Positions 48,070 through 58,510 of a stretch of 64,000 nt of DNA are shown here, in pieces. The DNA is taken from contig NZ_CP146016.1 in NCBI RefSeq assembly GCF_036967215.1, positions 1,020,501 through 1,084,500 on the forward strand. Direction: 5' to 3'. The notes beneath the pieces are model-generated. The model saw nothing but the letters and a program-made list of their open reading frames with translations. It ran no database searches and had not been told where the DNA came from. The stretch comes from Sulfolobus tengchongensis. Its GTDB lineage: Archaea; Thermoproteota; Thermoprotei_A; Sulfolobales; Sulfolobaceae. Within the stretch, counting starts at the first letter, position 1. Every line of letters begins with the position of its first letter. The position numbers and the translations under genes are program-made.

Positions 48070-48473
48070 ATTGCCAATCTTTACCTTAACCTAATAAAGT
48101 TTACTTAAGCTAAAAAATAATAAGGGGAAATTTATGAATTCCATTTACTTGGTTAAGTAAAAGAGAATTAAAAAGAACCTTGATAGGAGGAATATAAACT
48201 AATATAGATTATAAGATATTTTTGAAATAATAATTCAGATTAATTATTAATCATAAAAAAGGAGTATATTTTAACATTATGGAGTGTTCAGTAATAAATC
48301 TTTCTTATATAAGTATTGGTAAAACCTCTCGTTATACGCATTCGTATTACTATAAGGAGAATAGAAAAAAGCAACACAAGTTTAGGAAAGCCATATAAAG
48401 CAATACATTATAATAAAAATTGTGATATTTACGTTTGCTATAGATACTATTGAAGATTTTTTATAATTGATTT
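48070..48473. other. Intergenic region between permease and kinase genes
   Basis: Contains the permease promoter on the left, a hairpin TTTACTT-GGTT-AAGTAAA (about 48146-48163), and a 39-codon plus-strand frame at 48279-48398 with an AAAAAAGGAG stretch upstream. The short frame is Tyr/Lys/Arg-rich toward its end and may be a relic; I do not list it as a gene. The kinase promoter lies at the right end. Confidence 0.35.
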
Positions 48474-50150
48474 ATGACTTTAATAATGTTAATGGGAAAG
48501 CCACAAAACATTGAATTGATAAAAAAGAACTTAGCTAGAAGTGGTATATTTGTCTCTATTGTCGTGCCACTTATAGGGTATATCTTGTATGGGATAGCAT
48601 TAGGATCCGTGGGATATTCCATATTAGCTGGGATATTCTATACTTTTATGTTATATTCTCCTTTTCTATTTTCTTCTTCAGTATTACCACTTTCTATAAT
48701 ATCATACTTATTGGGGTCACTCTCACTGTATAAAGCTTACAGACATGGAAGAAAAATAGCCGTATTACCAGTGACCCTATCATGCTCTATGATAGTATTT
48801 TATGCAATTAATATATTTTTAAATTTACTCTCAATACATCTCGTAACATTGATTCTAGTAGGATTATATGAATTAGGGAATTTGTCACAACTACTTATTT
48901 GGAGAGACAATACAAATGTTAAGAGAGTCAGAGTAAGGGTTTATGGCTTACCTAAAGGTTTAAGATGGAGTATTATAATTGATGGACGAAAATACTATTT
49001 CTTTACTAACAGTGCAACAGTAAATATTACTAATAATAAACATTGTATGTTTTATGTAGAGAATATCATAGAAGGGAGTGACATATATATTCCTAAACCC
49101 GATAGTGGAATAATTAGCAACAATTTATTAGAAATATATTTTATAAAGACAACTAATATACCAAATATTGATAATTGGAATCCGAAGATATGGGTAGGAA
49201 GAAAAATAAACGATTACGAAGTTATAGATGTCATAGCTTTAGGTGGTAGTTCTTTTGTGCTAAAAGTTAAGAAGGAAGGTAATTTATATGCAATGAAAAT
49301 ACCTAAAATAAATAAAAGCAACAGAGGGGAAACGAGGGTTAATGCACACAACCTCATATTAAATCTTGGTAAAGAATTCGTTAACCTTCAGGAAATCTCG
49401 TATAAGTCTCAAAATGTAGTTAAGTTATTTGCTATAAGTGAAATAAATGTGGATAATATAATTAAAATCGAAAAGGGTGATAGTTATCTTTACTTAACGA
49501 AACCTCCCTATATAGTCATGGAGCTAATGGATGGTGGAAATGCTTTTGATATTCTAAAAATGGTGAAGAAAGACAAGGATTGGTATAAGGTTGTAGCACT
49601 TATAGTTAAAAATGTTGCAAAAGCACTAGAAATAATACATTCTTCTAATTACGTTCATTTAGATGTCAAGCCACAAAATATTTACTTTAGTAAATTTCCA
49701 GGCAAGACTGATAGGGAAATTCTTATGAATTTAATTAGCGGTAAGGTATTAGTTAAACTAGGAGATTTGGGCTCAGCTAGAAGAATCGGCGAAAGAATTG
49801 AAGATTTCACAGAATTCTATTGTCCTATAGAACAAATAGAGGCAGTTATACTAAAAAATCAAGGTGCTTCGCCTAGCATGGACATATTTGCTCTAGGAGC
49901 AACTGCTTATAAGCTTCTCTTTGACGAATATGTGTATCCTAAAGACTATTATGACGCTATAGGAAAAGCAATTGAAGAATATGAGAAAGGTGGGAATTAC
50001 TTGAACTACCTCAGAATAGCTAAACGGTACATGTATCTGCCTAAAATAAGCAATTTACCGATGTGGTTTAGTAATTTATTATACGAAATGTTTTTACAAA
50101 AAACTAACGCAAGATCAATCTACATTACCATAGAACGTAACTTATATTAG
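48474..50150 (+). CDS. Membrane-anchored eukaryotic-type Ser/Thr protein kinase
   Basis: A 558-residue protein. About four membrane helices (residues 17-140) come first, then a strand-rich linker of about 100 residues ([20 protein letters not shown]), then a Hanks-type kinase domain from about 245. Kinase motifs: Gly loop [11 protein letters not shown] (~254), Lys in LYAMKIPK (~274), HLDVKPQN catalytic loop (~395), DLGSAR in place of DFG (~430) and a later [14 protein letters not shown]. The catalytic Lys, Asp and Asn are present, so it should be active. The family phosphorylates, among others, archaellum regulators in Sulfolobus, but its own targets are unknown. Confidence 0.88.
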   Translation: MTLIMLMGKPQNIELIKKNLARSGIFVSIVVPLIGYILYGIALGSVGYSILAGIFYTFMLYSPFLFSSSVLPLSIISYLLGSLSLYKAYRHGRKIAVLPVTLSCSMIVFYAINIFLNLLSIHLVTLILVGLYELGNLSQLLIWRDNTNVKRVRVRVYGLPKGLRWSIIIDGRKYYFFTNSATVNITNNKHCMFYVENIIEGSDIYIPKPDSGIISNNLLEIYFIKTTNIPNIDNWNPKIWVGRKINDYEVIDVIALGGSSFVLKVKKEGNLYAMKIPKINKSNRGETRVNAHNLILNLGKEFVNLQEISYKSQNVVKLFAISEINVDNIIKIEKGDSYLYLTKPPYIVMELMDGGNAFDILKMVKKDKDWYKVVALIVKNVAKALEIIHSSNYVHLDVKPQNIYFSKFPGKTDREILMNLISGKVLVKLGDLGSARRIGERIEDFTEFYCPIEQIEAVILKNQGASPSMDIFALGATAYKLLFDEYVYPKDYYDAIGKAIEEYEKGGNYLNYLRIAKRYMYLPKISNLPMWFSNLLYEMFLQKTNARSIYITIERNLY

Positions 50151-50885
50151 TTCTAAAATCACTGGCGCATGATCAGAACCTAGGACTTCAACTAAAATGT
50201 CAGCGTTTTTTATTCTATCTTTTATTTCTTCTGATACTAAACAATAATCTAATCGTAATCCTAAATTTCTCTCCCTAGCATTCATCATGTAACTCCACCA
50301 ACTATATTTCCTCTGATTTGGATGAAAATACCTAAACGTGTCAATATAACCTAAGGAGAGGAAATGAGAGAGCCATGCTCTTTCTTGTGGCGTTAAACCT
50401 GGCATGGAAGGATCTCCATAAGCTGCATCTATATTTTGATGAGCGATATTGAAATCTCCACAAATTACTACTGGCTTATTTTTTCTAAGCTGCTCAGAGA
50501 ATTTCTCAATCGCAGAATTAAATTTAAGCTTAAAATCTAATCTCTCTAGCTTATCTCCTGCCCTAGGAAAATATGAATTTACAACGAAGAAGTCTTCCAG
50601 TTCTATACTAATTACTCTACCCTCACTATCAAATTCCTCGATCCCTAGTCCCTTAATTACGTTTAATGGTTTTATTTTACTTAATGTCATGACACCACTA
50701 TAACCCCTTCTCTTAGATGGAAAGGAGAAAATACTATAACCCATCATTATAAAATCAAGCGGAACTAAATCACCTCTAGTCTCTTGAAACATTATTATAT
50801 CGAAATTGTTAGCTTGTACGAATTCTAGCAAATTCTTTTTTAATGCGGCACGGATACCATTAATATTCCAACTTACTATCTTCAC
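50142..50885 (-). CDS. xth: Exodeoxyribonuclease III / AP endonuclease
   Basis: Mg-dependent base-excision-repair nuclease of 247 residues. It shows all family signatures: [12 protein letters not shown] at the N terminus, IIMFQETR with the metal Glu, [25 protein letters not shown], and the end [10 protein letters not shown] with catalytic Asp-His. It incises DNA at abasic sites and trims 3' blocks. It converges on the kinase gene with a nine-base overlap and is followed (upstream in transcription terms) by the SDR gene on the same strand after ten bases. Confidence 0.94.
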   Translation of the reverse strand: MKIVSWNINGIRAALKKNLLEFVQANNFDIIMFQETRGDLVPLDFIMMGYSIFSFPSKRRGYSGVMTLSKIKPLNVIKGLGIEEFDSEGRVISIELEDFFVVNSYFPRAGDKLERLDFKLKFNSAIEKFSEQLRKNKPVVICGDFNIAHQNIDAAYGDPSMPGLTPQERAWLSHFLSLGYIDTFRYFHPNQRKYSWWSYMMNARERNLGLRLDYCLVSEEIKDRIKNADILVEVLGSDHAPVILELI

Positions 50886-50895
50886 GATAGAAAGT

Positions 50896-51675
50896 TTATA
50901 CTGAGTGAGTTAAATTATCTATTCTACCACCATCTGCAACTATAACCTGCCCAGTGATATATCTAGCTTCTTCGCTTGCTAAGAATAATACTACATTTGC
51001 TATATCTTCAGGTTTTCCAGTTGTTCTTAAGACTGTTTTATTTCTAAATATTTCTCTTAATCTTTCAGCCTCTTCTTGGTCCTTCCCTCCTAAAGTCATA
51101 TCAGTTTCTATCCAACCTGGTGCCACCGCATTAACTCTTATCCCATATTTCCCTAATTCAAAGGCCAATCTTCTAGTGAGTATTATAATTCCAGCCTTAG
51201 ATATTGCATAAAAGGTAGTCCCTTCAGCAGCTGTCCCTATACCAGCGTTAGACGCTATATTAACTATTACGCCATCTTTAACTCTCTTCAGCAAAGGAAG
51301 GAACTCATATGTTACATATATTGTTCCATTTAAGTTAATTCTTAGCATCCTTTCATATTTCTGCTCATCAAATTCTTCAAAAGGCATTAGAACCATTATA
51401 CCTGCGTTGTTAACTATGATGTCAACCTTACCAAATTCCTTATCAACAATTTCTTTAGCCTTTCTAACTTCTTCTCTATTTCCTACATCACACTTAATAA
51501 TATATGCCCCTTTTTCCTTAAGCTTCTTAGCTTCGTTCTCAGCCGAGGCATAAAGTACCACTGGTGTTGCTCCTTCTCTTAAGAATCCTTCAGTAATAGC
51601 TCTTCCTATCCCTCTAGTACCCCCGGTTATAACGACTATTCTGCCTTTAAATCTCATATAATAAACCACTACCAT
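50896..51675 (-). CDS. Short-chain dehydrogenase/reductase
   Basis: Classical SDR: cofactor motif [18 protein letters not shown] strand 4 motif, active-site Ser in NIASNAGIG, and YAISKAG with catalytic Tyr and Lys. In this 259-residue frame the first six residues (MVVVYY) are odd and the internal ATG at 51657 (MRFKGRIVV) is the more natural start, giving 253 residues. The substrate is not predictable; a 3-oxoacyl or sugar alcohol activity is possible. It shares a transcript with exonuclease III, and a divergent MFS gene begins 38 bases away. Confidence 0.9.
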   Translation of the reverse strand: MVVVYYMRFKGRIVVITGGTRGIGRAITEGFLREGATPVVLYASAENEAKKLKEKGAYIIKCDVGNREEVRKAKEIVDKEFGKVDIIVNNAGIMVLMPFEEFDEQKYERMLRINLNGTIYVTYEFLPLLKRVKDGVIVNIASNAGIGTAAEGTTFYAISKAGIIILTRRLAFELGKYGIRVNAVAPGWIETDMTLGGKDQEEAERLREIFRNKTVLRTTGKPEDIANVVLFLASEEARYITGQVIVADGGRIDNLTHSV

Positions 51676-51713
51676 ATCTCTTATTAACGTTTTCTTTTAG
51701 TAATTGATATATT

Positions 51714-52817
51714 GTGATTAGGAAATTTTTAGGGCAGTACTTCATTGTGAGTAGCTTCACTATGATAGGATTACTGTTTCCAGTAGAATTTTATAGCGAA
51801 ACTAAATCGTTATTCCTATTAGGTGTAATAACCGGAATTTACAATGCTCTTAATGCCCTTGGATCTTATATATGGGGGTATTTAATTGATAGGACAAGAC
51901 TTAGGAAAGAATACGCTATAATATTATCAGTAGCAGGTATAGTTATTGGAATAATATATCATAGTAATAAATTGATAGCATACGAGCTTAGTGGATTTGT
52001 ATCCGCTTTAGACGGCCCTATATACTCTGCCATATTATTGGAAACTACCCCACAAGAAAAGTTAGTCTTGGGCAATACTAGATTATCACAAATCTCACTA
52101 GCTGGAAATGTTACAGGAAGTTTGCTTTCAGCATTTTATCATAATGACTATCTTATACTTATATTCTTTTCAATTTCATTAATATTTAATGTAACCCATG
52201 TGCCTAGATATGATGGAGGAATAAATTATGATGTAGTTGATAGAAACAAGATACTCAAAGCCCTATATGTACCTATTATATCATATTTCTGGTTTAATAT
52301 GGCAGCTGAAATATTCTATACTTTATATGTTCCATTAAACTATCTGATGCTTAACCCTTCATATATTATATTTCTCAGTTATTCCCTACTTTACTTAATT
52401 GAAGAGGTAATATATAGTAAGGGGACAAGTCTAGTTAAAGGTAAGGAAGAATACTTCATGTTATTAGTAACATTTGCCAGATCGTTAATAGTTTTATATA
52501 TTGTCTATATAATTCTAATTGGATTCAAAATATATGAGGGAACTATGTTATTATTCTTAACTTTTGGTCCACTTTTCCCAATATACAATATATCGTTCTT
52601 TTCATTAATGATAAAGGGACTGAAGAGAAATAAGGCAACTGTTATCGGAATATTTAATGCTACTGAGGATATAGCGAATGTGGTGGGTGGCTTTTTATCA
52701 GGTTCTACAAATAATATTGTCTCAGGATATCAGATTTCATTCTATTCCTTTGCACTTTCACTATTTCTACTGTATATCTATTTACGCAAACCTCTTCTTA
52801 ATAGAGCTTCTTCATAG
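51714..52817 (+). CDS. MFS-type transporter
   Basis: A 367-residue polytopic protein with about 11-12 hydrophobic helices and MFS features such as NALGSYIWGYLIDRTRLRKEY, corresponding to the loop 2-3 signature (G-X3-D-R-X-[GR]), and a central basic loop. It starts on GTG at 51714 and is divergent from the SDR gene. Its last 40 bases overlap the convergent thioesterase gene. The transported substrate is unknown. Confidence 0.8.
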   Translation: MIRKFLGQYFIVSSFTMIGLLFPVEFYSETKSLFLLGVITGIYNALNALGSYIWGYLIDRTRLRKEYAIILSVAGIVIGIIYHSNKLIAYELSGFVSALDGPIYSAILLETTPQEKLVLGNTRLSQISLAGNVTGSLLSAFYHNDYLILIFFSISLIFNVTHVPRYDGGINYDVVDRNKILKALYVPIISYFWFNMAAEIFYTLYVPLNYLMLNPSYIIFLSYSLLYLIEEVIYSKGTSLVKGKEEYFMLLVTFARSLIVLYIVYIILIGFKIYEGTMLLFLTFGPLFPIYNISFFSLMIKGLKRNKATVIGIFNATEDIANVVGGFLSGSTNNIVSGYQISFYSFALSLFLLYIYLRKPLLNRASS

Positions 52818-53728
52818 AGATTCTTTTCTCTATCTGTAACTGGTATATATTTAGGCATTTTTATTGGCTTACCCTCCTTGTCTATCCTAACGTAAGTAAA
52901 ATAAGCGGTAGCTACGTGTTCTTTTAATCCCTTCATATCCTCTCTTATCACGTTAATTATCACATCTGCAGATGTATTACCTACGTAGATCAAACCTGCT
53001 CTAATTGTTATAATATCATTAAGCCTTATAGGAGAGTAAAACGTGAGCCCCTTTACAGCAACCGTTACAACTGCGCCAGACGTATAGTCAGTGCTATTAT
53101 TATAGCCTATATAGTTAAAACACACTACACCGCCAATATCATCCATGAGCTTCAAAAGTTTCCCTGCAGACATTATCTTACCGTCATAAGTAAGCTCTGG
53201 TGATACATGAATTACATTACTTATTTTATATCTTATACCCTCTGTTATGTCCTCTGTTCGAAATCTCATCTTTTGTCTATCAGCTATTTTAGATAGCTTA
53301 CTTTCTCGTCTTTTCTTAATTTCTTCTATCTTTCTTTTTTCTTCCTCGTTCTCTTCGACTATTTTAACCCCTACTGGAACTGGTCTCAATAAGTCATCAA
53401 CTTTCACGTAAGTGGCGTAGGCTGAAACTACTTCTTCATTTTGGTTAAAAGCGTTTATCTCAACTTCAAGCGATGTATTGCCTATATATACTGTTTCGGC
53501 CCTCACTCTGATTATATCACCTAACTTTACTGGCTTCTTAAATACCACATCATCTAATGAGGCTAAAAGTGATGTACCCTTTGCAACTTTTGTAGCGGAT
53601 AACATCCCAGTTTCTACTAGAAAAAATAACATATCCCCCCCATGTAATCTATTCAAAAAGTTAGTTTGTTCATAATGAACTATTCTATATGTTTCCACAA
53701 CAGTATCAGAGATTCTCAAGTACGACAT
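52778..53728 (-). CDS. Double-hotdog acyl-CoA thioesterase
   Basis: A 316-residue protein made of two hotdog domains (about 1-118 and 165-300) linked by a charged helix (EENEEEKRKIEEIKKRRESK). Each has the LHGGDMLFF / SAGKLLKLMDDIGG type helix and a conserved beta motif VYIGNTSLEVEI / IYVGNTSADVII. This is the layout of acyl-CoA thioester hydrolases of the YciA/BACH kind. It starts 23 bases inside the preceding 129-codon gene, so translation is likely coupled. Confidence 0.87.
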   Translation of the reverse strand: MSYLRISDTVVETYRIVHYEQTNFLNRLHGGDMLFFLVETGMLSATKVAKGTSLLASLDDVVFKKPVKLGDIIRVRAETVYIGNTSLEVEINAFNQNEEVVSAYATYVKVDDLLRPVPVGVKIVEENEEEKRKIEEIKKRRESKLSKIADRQKMRFRTEDITEGIRYKISNVIHVSPELTYDGKIMSAGKLLKLMDDIGGVVCFNYIGYNNSTDYTSGAVVTVAVKGLTFYSPIRLNDIITIRAGLIYVGNTSADVIINVIREDMKGLKEHVATAYFTYVRIDKEGKPIKMPKYIPVTDREKNLYEEALLRRGLRK

Positions 53729-54095
53729 GATTAACCATATCAGCTATTTTGTCAAAATTTTTATCTCTTTTTGCGTACTCCAACGCAATATCTCTAACTT
53801 GTTTCAAAATCCCCTTCCAATCTAGATTATTCAAAAGATTTTCCGGAAGTTGAGAGTAGTCTATTCTTTTCTCATATGCCGACATATAAGGTAAATATTC
53901 GTCTTCAGCAACTCTAATAATCGCCACACCATTTCTGTCCAAAATATACTCGTAAATTCCAGATTTCCATAACGTTATAGAGAAGTCATCTGAAGGAGGT
54001 AAATATCTTCTAATTGTTTTTAAAAATTCTATAATTGTTTCTTTATCTTTCTTTCTCTTTAACGTATTGATAATAGTTTCCAGTTGTGATTCCAC
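53706..54095 (-). CDS. Hypothetical protein, 129 aa
   Basis: Unrecognised soluble protein, helical at both ends with a strand-rich centre (YEYILDRNGVAIIRVAEDE). It lies between the HerA-like gene (24 bases upstream in transcription) and the double-hotdog thioesterase, which it overlaps by 23 bases. No cofactor, membrane or metal motif is visible. Being downstream of herA-nurA it may belong to a DNA-repair transcript, though nothing in the protein shows it. Confidence 0.55.
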   Translation of the reverse strand: MESQLETIINTLKRKKDKETIIEFLKTIRRYLPPSDDFSITLWKSGIYEYILDRNGVAIIRVAEDEYLPYMSAYEKRIDYSQLPENLLNNLDWKGILKQVRDIALEYAKRDKNFDKIADMVNHVVLENL

Positions 54096-54119
54096 TAGAT
54101 TATATTATCTAGCTACTAT

Positions 54120-55946
54120 TTATGTTTTAGACAAGTCATAATGACCCAACGGCGGAGGAACTGGAACTTTTATTTTAATCTTACCTTCTCTAAGCCATGG
54201 TGTTAATAAATATGAGACTCCATTTTTCTCCCAGTTGAGAATTCTCGCTTCAGTCTTCGATAAGCCTAATGCTTCAGCTACCTCAGACTTGATCCTAAAT
54301 AATACTTTAGTGTTAGCCAGTTGTATAATTATATCGCTCAAATCATTAGGATTATGTGTAGCAAATATGAAGCCTATCTTTCTTCTTCTACCTAATCTCA
54401 TCATGGTAGCTATCTTACCCGCTACTTTCCTAATATAGTTAGTATCTTCTTCACCTCCTTTAGATGATGGAAAGAATCTATGAGCTTCATCGATAACTAT
54501 CACATACCTACCCTTAACACTGCCACCACGCATTTGTTTCTCTCTAAACTCAAATAAACGATCGAGAAAATAATATGTTAAGATCTTCTGGGAAAAATCG
54601 TCTAATTCACTATTATATAAATCAAAAACTATCGTTGATGACGAATTCTTTAATACCTTACTTAGAGGAAATCTTTCAACACCAACGTCAAAAAGCTGAG
54701 TCTCCTTAAGTAAGTATAATCCTCTAATGATATTTTCTTTAGTACTTCTATGTATCTCAACACCTTCTAGACCATTATCGTTAAATTCGGTTATTAAATC
54801 ATCTAACTTTGAAATTTCCTTACCTTTTTTTCTTATCATTATTTTGATAAAGTGAGATGCTTGCTCACTAAAATAAGGATTAAGTCTATGTAAGACTCCT
54901 TTAACGTCTCTAAACCTAAAATAAAATGGATAGATAGTAACTTGAGACGACCATTCAGAATTAGAAATTATTATCTTATTATTTATTATTGAAGAATAAA
55001 GTGTAACACCCTTACTATTTAAATAATTAACTATGGGCTTTACAAACATATCAAAATATACTTTTGCTATAGATCCAGCTGACTTTGAATTACCAAGATA
55101 CTTTTTTACCCACGTTCTGCTTACTGGATAAATTATATCGAGGTTAATCCCCTTTACTATAGCTCCATAAAGTTGATTAAATTCCTCTACACCATTTCTG
55201 ACAATCTTATCGGATTTATCTGGTGGTAAAAAAATGTGATAATAATCACCAGTTGCATCTAAAATAAACGTCTTGCTACCTTCCTCATTTACCACATTAA
55301 GACCAGCTATTAGATCTTTTATAAAAGAAGTTTTACCAGCACCAGTAGTTCCTAATATGAGCATATGAAAATTCAAATCGTCAAGGCTAGTACTAACTCT
55401 TACCCTACTATATGACACGTCTAAAAAGCCTAATCTCAGTAAACCCCTAGTTGTACCTAATGATCTTTCTATAACCTCTGGCTTTGGAATGATAACAGGA
55501 GATTGCGGTTCTAAAGTAATATCTGCAGCTTCTGGATCAGATGAAGATAAGAAGTCAACCTTAGTTAGCATCTCGCATTTAAGTGTTACGTTAGTTATCA
55601 AAGACCCTGGTTCGTCATCACTTAACCCTACATTACTTAATATACTCGAATCCCCCATAAACAAAGAAGATGCATCACTTCTTTCATAGCCTATTACTCT
55701 TAATAGAACGAAATATAAAGATTTTATATCAACAGCGCCTAGAAATATACCTATTTTACCTAAAAATGGATACTTATAATAAGTATTGGGATCAACAACA
55801 ACGTTAACTATATCGTTTTCTTCATCGACTTTGCTAGGTAGATAACGAGAAACCTTCCCTACCAAATCACCTAATGTGATAGCCAACGCTCTAGCTTTTG
55901 AAATTTTATCTTTGATATCATTATACAGTGAAAAGTCTGAAGTCAT
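54120..55946 (-). CDS. HerA-like hexameric DNA translocase
   Basis: A 608-residue FtsK/HerA-superfamily ATPase. An N-terminal HAS-barrel-like part (to about 180) is followed by Walker A GTTGAGKTSF near 197, Walker B YVIVIDEAHRF near 480, and a conserved GRRRKIGFIFATHNPNDL sensor/arginine region. It is expected to translocate DNA into the nuclease NurA, whose relative is encoded directly upstream with a four-base overlap. Mre11 and Rad50 genes, the usual partners of archaeal HerA-NurA, are not adjacent, so this may be one of the HerA paralogues (Hla type). I cannot tell which. Confidence 0.85.
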   Translation of the reverse strand: MTSDFSLYNDIKDKISKARALAITLGDLVGKVSRYLPSKVDEENDIVNVVVDPNTYYKYPFLGKIGIFLGAVDIKSLYFVLLRVIGYERSDASSLFMGDSSILSNVGLSDDEPGSLITNVTLKCEMLTKVDFLSSSDPEAADITLEPQSPVIIPKPEVIERSLGTTRGLLRLGFLDVSYSRVRVSTSLDDLNFHMLILGTTGAGKTSFIKDLIAGLNVVNEEGSKTFILDATGDYYHIFLPPDKSDKIVRNGVEEFNQLYGAIVKGINLDIIYPVSRTWVKKYLGNSKSAGSIAKVYFDMFVKPIVNYLNSKGVTLYSSIINNKIIISNSEWSSQVTIYPFYFRFRDVKGVLHRLNPYFSEQASHFIKIMIRKKGKEISKLDDLITEFNDNGLEGVEIHRSTKENIIRGLYLLKETQLFDVGVERFPLSKVLKNSSSTIVFDLYNSELDDFSQKILTYYFLDRLFEFREKQMRGGSVKGRYVIVIDEAHRFFPSSKGGEEDTNYIRKVAGKIATMMRLGRRRKIGFIFATHNPNDLSDIIIQLANTKVLFRIKSEVAEALGLSKTEARILNWEKNGVSYLLTPWLREGKIKIKVPVPPPLGHYDLSKT

Positions 55947-57058
55947 ATACCCACCTGTTCTAGCTTGCTGTAAAAACTGGCTTGCATTCCCATACTTTCC
56001 AATGTAGTTACCACTATTCTCAATATGGCGTTTGTAATCTCTTTTGCAGTCCTATCTGCAATTGCCAATGTGAATGGAATACCGTCCCTTGTAAACTTAA
56101 GCGATGACACTTGATCCATTATTTTTAGATCATTTACTAGACTTTCTATTCTTAATATAGAGAATTTAAAAACATAAGGGTGTAAAGGGTAAACTAGATA
56201 ATTAACATATAAGGGAATATTGCCTATTTTCCTTAGTATGGGACCTAGAGAAATTGGCACATAAGGAGGAGATAAATTACTTTTTATAAAATCAAGTATA
56301 AATGATTCATCATTAAAATACTTTCTTGGATCTATCTTAAACCTTTCTGAAAATCTAGAACCAAATTTTGAAAGACTAGATATTAATAACCTAGACTTAT
56401 CTAACCTCTTAACAACACCAATAACATTTGATCTCATGACTTCAAGTCTCATCTTCAATACTTCATCTCTTACTTTACTTTTCAAGAAAATTAGGGGTGG
56501 TATCAAAGGACCATCCAATAAAATGATAGAGCCATCCTTTGGTATCTTTTTAAGAGCTTCAGTCTCTAGAACAGTTCTGATTTCGGTTTCTATCTCTTCT
56601 GGAGAGTTAGCTGAAGTAAAGAAGGTTCCATCTAAAGATAAAGTTGTAATGAAATCTGAATTATAAAAAAATGGAATTAAAGGGCTCTGATGAGAAGAAG
56701 AAGCCAATGCTAAAAACGGCCTCTTTAGATCTAATTCAGGGAAACCTGAAATAGGAGGGTAAACGCCAAAAATGGGAGTAATAGAAGAAGATATTACAAC
56801 TGATGCAATGCTTATTATACCCTTAGACGAAATGAAACTCCTACTACTACCATCTATCGAATAAATTAGGGACTGAGATTGCCTGATGTCAACGTAATTC
56901 ATAAACTCATTTAAGGGAGAGATTAAAGTTCCACTACTGTCATTTTCGATATACTCCTCGGCCTCAACGTTTATAGTAGTAGAAGAACCTAAATAGTTTA
57001 CAATGTATTTTGAAATTATGTCCTTTAGTAATACTTGAAGCTCTAGCTTTTTCGTCAT
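55943..57058 (-). CDS. NurA-domain nuclease
   Basis: A 371-residue protein with the NurA layout. The first acidic motif is IYSIDGSSRSF (Asp69), a second is IILLDGPLIPP near residue 183, and a third is LAIADRTAKEI near 339; these would bind Mn in the RNase H-like centre. It overlaps the HerA-like gene by four bases, implying a stoichiometric complex. NurA provides 5'-3' end resection or exonuclease activity for the HerA ring. It is longer than canonical Sulfolobus NurA (about 330-340 residues) by my memory, which supports a paralogue. Confidence 0.82.
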   Translation of the reverse strand: MTKKLELQVLLKDIISKYIVNYLGSSTTINVEAEEYIENDSSGTLISPLNEFMNYVDIRQSQSLIYSIDGSSRSFISSKGIISIASVVISSSITPIFGVYPPISGFPELDLKRPFLALASSSHQSPLIPFFYNSDFITTLSLDGTFFTSANSPEEIETEIRTVLETEALKKIPKDGSIILLDGPLIPPLIFLKSKVRDEVLKMRLEVMRSNVIGVVKRLDKSRLLISSLSKFGSRFSERFKIDPRKYFNDESFILDFIKSNLSPPYVPISLGPILRKIGNIPLYVNYLVYPLHPYVFKFSILRIESLVNDLKIMDQVSSLKFTRDGIPFTLAIADRTAKEITNAILRIVVTTLESMGMQASFYSKLEQVGI

Positions 57059-57132
57059 CTTTCATAACATATTTTATTATGGTAATATTTAAATATGAGG
57101 TAATACTGAAAGAAGATCTCTTATCCGTAAAT

Positions 57133-58458
57133 CTATTCTCCTCCTACCCCAGTGTACAACTTCCTCGCAGCTAATGTTACTACATCCCAAACTCTATTTA
57201 CGGGTGGGACATAACCGGTTTCCACAAAGAACAAATCTTCAGCAGTGAATCCTTTTTGAATCACAGCAGCTAGCATATTTAGCCTACCTAAGACTTCTTC
57301 TTCACCAATAATTTGCGCTCCTATTATTCGCATTGAATTGGCTTCTGCTATCAGTTTAACTATAATATCTTTAGAATCCGGATAATACCTCGCTCTAGTT
57401 TTGTGATGAACCGTAGCAGAAACTGTCTTTAATCCATGCTTTTTCGCATCAACCTCTGTGAGACCAGTTTTACCTATAATGTACTCTTCAAATTTAGTTA
57501 TCATTGTTCCTAATACTCCAGGGAAGATTACGTTCTTTCCACCTATATTGTTTCCAGCTACAAAACCCATTTTATTAGCAACGGGTGCAAATGGGACCCA
57601 GTCAGGTTTTTTAGTAATTATATTCGTAGCTTCTGCAACATCACCTGCAGCATAAACGCCTTTTACACTTGTTCTCATATGATCGTCAGTCCATATAGCT
57701 CCCGTTTCTCCTATTCTTAGTTGATTCTTAACAAGATCAATGTTGGGTTCAACCCCTATGGCAACTATTGTAGCATCTACCTCATACTTTCCTTTATCTG
57801 TAATTACTATTCTTCCACCTTCCTCAACGTTAACTAATTCCTCACTTAGTCTTAATTCCACCTCACTAGAAACTTTTTCTGTCACAACTTTACCCATATC
57901 CTCATCAAGCATTTTGTTTAGCAAATATTTGCCCCTATGGATCATTATCACCCTTTTACCTCTCGCTCTTAATGCTTCAGCCATCTCAATACCTAATATA
58001 CCTCCACCAATTATTGCAATTCGATTAAAGCCCCATAATTTCTGTCTTAAATGAGTAGCCTCTGCAGGATGATGAACATAAAAAATCTTTTCTCCATCGC
58101 TATTTATCTTCTTTGGTTTAGCGCCCATAGAGAGTAGCAAGTTATCAAATTCGTATTTTATTCTATCTTGATTTTCCTTTACTACTAAAATTCTTGATTT
58201 TAAATCCACTTCCTCTACTATAGAATTTATTTTAACATTTATCTTTCTTTTTTCTATAAAATAATCAGGAGTATATGTCATGAATAAGCTCTCGTCATCA
58301 AAAAGACCCTCAGTAAAATAAGGTATACCACAAGGAGCATGGCTAACCATTTTAGTTGATTCTAACACCGTTATATCTAAATCTGGTTTAAGCCTCCTAG
58401 CCCAAGAAGCAGCAGTCATTCCAGCGGCTCCGCCACCTATAATGATCAGCTTTTCCAT
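57133..58458 (-). CDS. CoA-disulfide reductase / NADH oxidase-like flavoprotein
   Basis: A 441-residue pyridine-nucleotide disulfide oxidoreductase. FAD fold IIGGGAAGMTAASWARR at the N terminus, single redox Cys43 in SHAPCGIPYF (the same position as in the bacterial CoA-disulfide reductase), NAD fold IAIIGGGILGIEMAEALR near 147, and VYAAGDVAEATN near 270. The C-terminal dimer domain ends in ETGYVPPVNRVWD. It should reduce CoA or related disulfides or oxygen with NAD(P)H. The gene is divergent from the 145-codon gene. Confidence 0.9.
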   Translation of the reverse strand: MEKLIIIGGGAAGMTAASWARRLKPDLDITVLESTKMVSHAPCGIPYFTEGLFDDESLFMTYTPDYFIEKRKINVKINSIVEEVDLKSRILVVKENQDRIKYEFDNLLLSMGAKPKKINSDGEKIFYVHHPAEATHLRQKLWGFNRIAIIGGGILGIEMAEALRARGKRVIMIHRGKYLLNKMLDEDMGKVVTEKVSSEVELRLSEELVNVEEGGRIVITDKGKYEVDATIVAIGVEPNIDLVKNQLRIGETGAIWTDDHMRTSVKGVYAAGDVAEATNIITKKPDWVPFAPVANKMGFVAGNNIGGKNVIFPGVLGTMITKFEEYIIGKTGLTEVDAKKHGLKTVSATVHHKTRARYYPDSKDIIVKLIAEANSMRIIGAQIIGEEEVLGRLNMLAAVIQKGFTAEDLFFVETGYVPPVNRVWDVVTLAARKLYTGVGGE

Positions 58459-58510
58459 AGTTGATTAAATTTACAGAAACCTTATTATATTTACGGTCTA
58501 AATATAACCC

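Noticed and set aside
48279-48398. 39-codon frame with an upstream purine-rich stretch, Tyr/Lys/Arg-rich
   Set aside because: Composition is not clearly protein-like in the first half and no family is seen; possibly a transposase relic.
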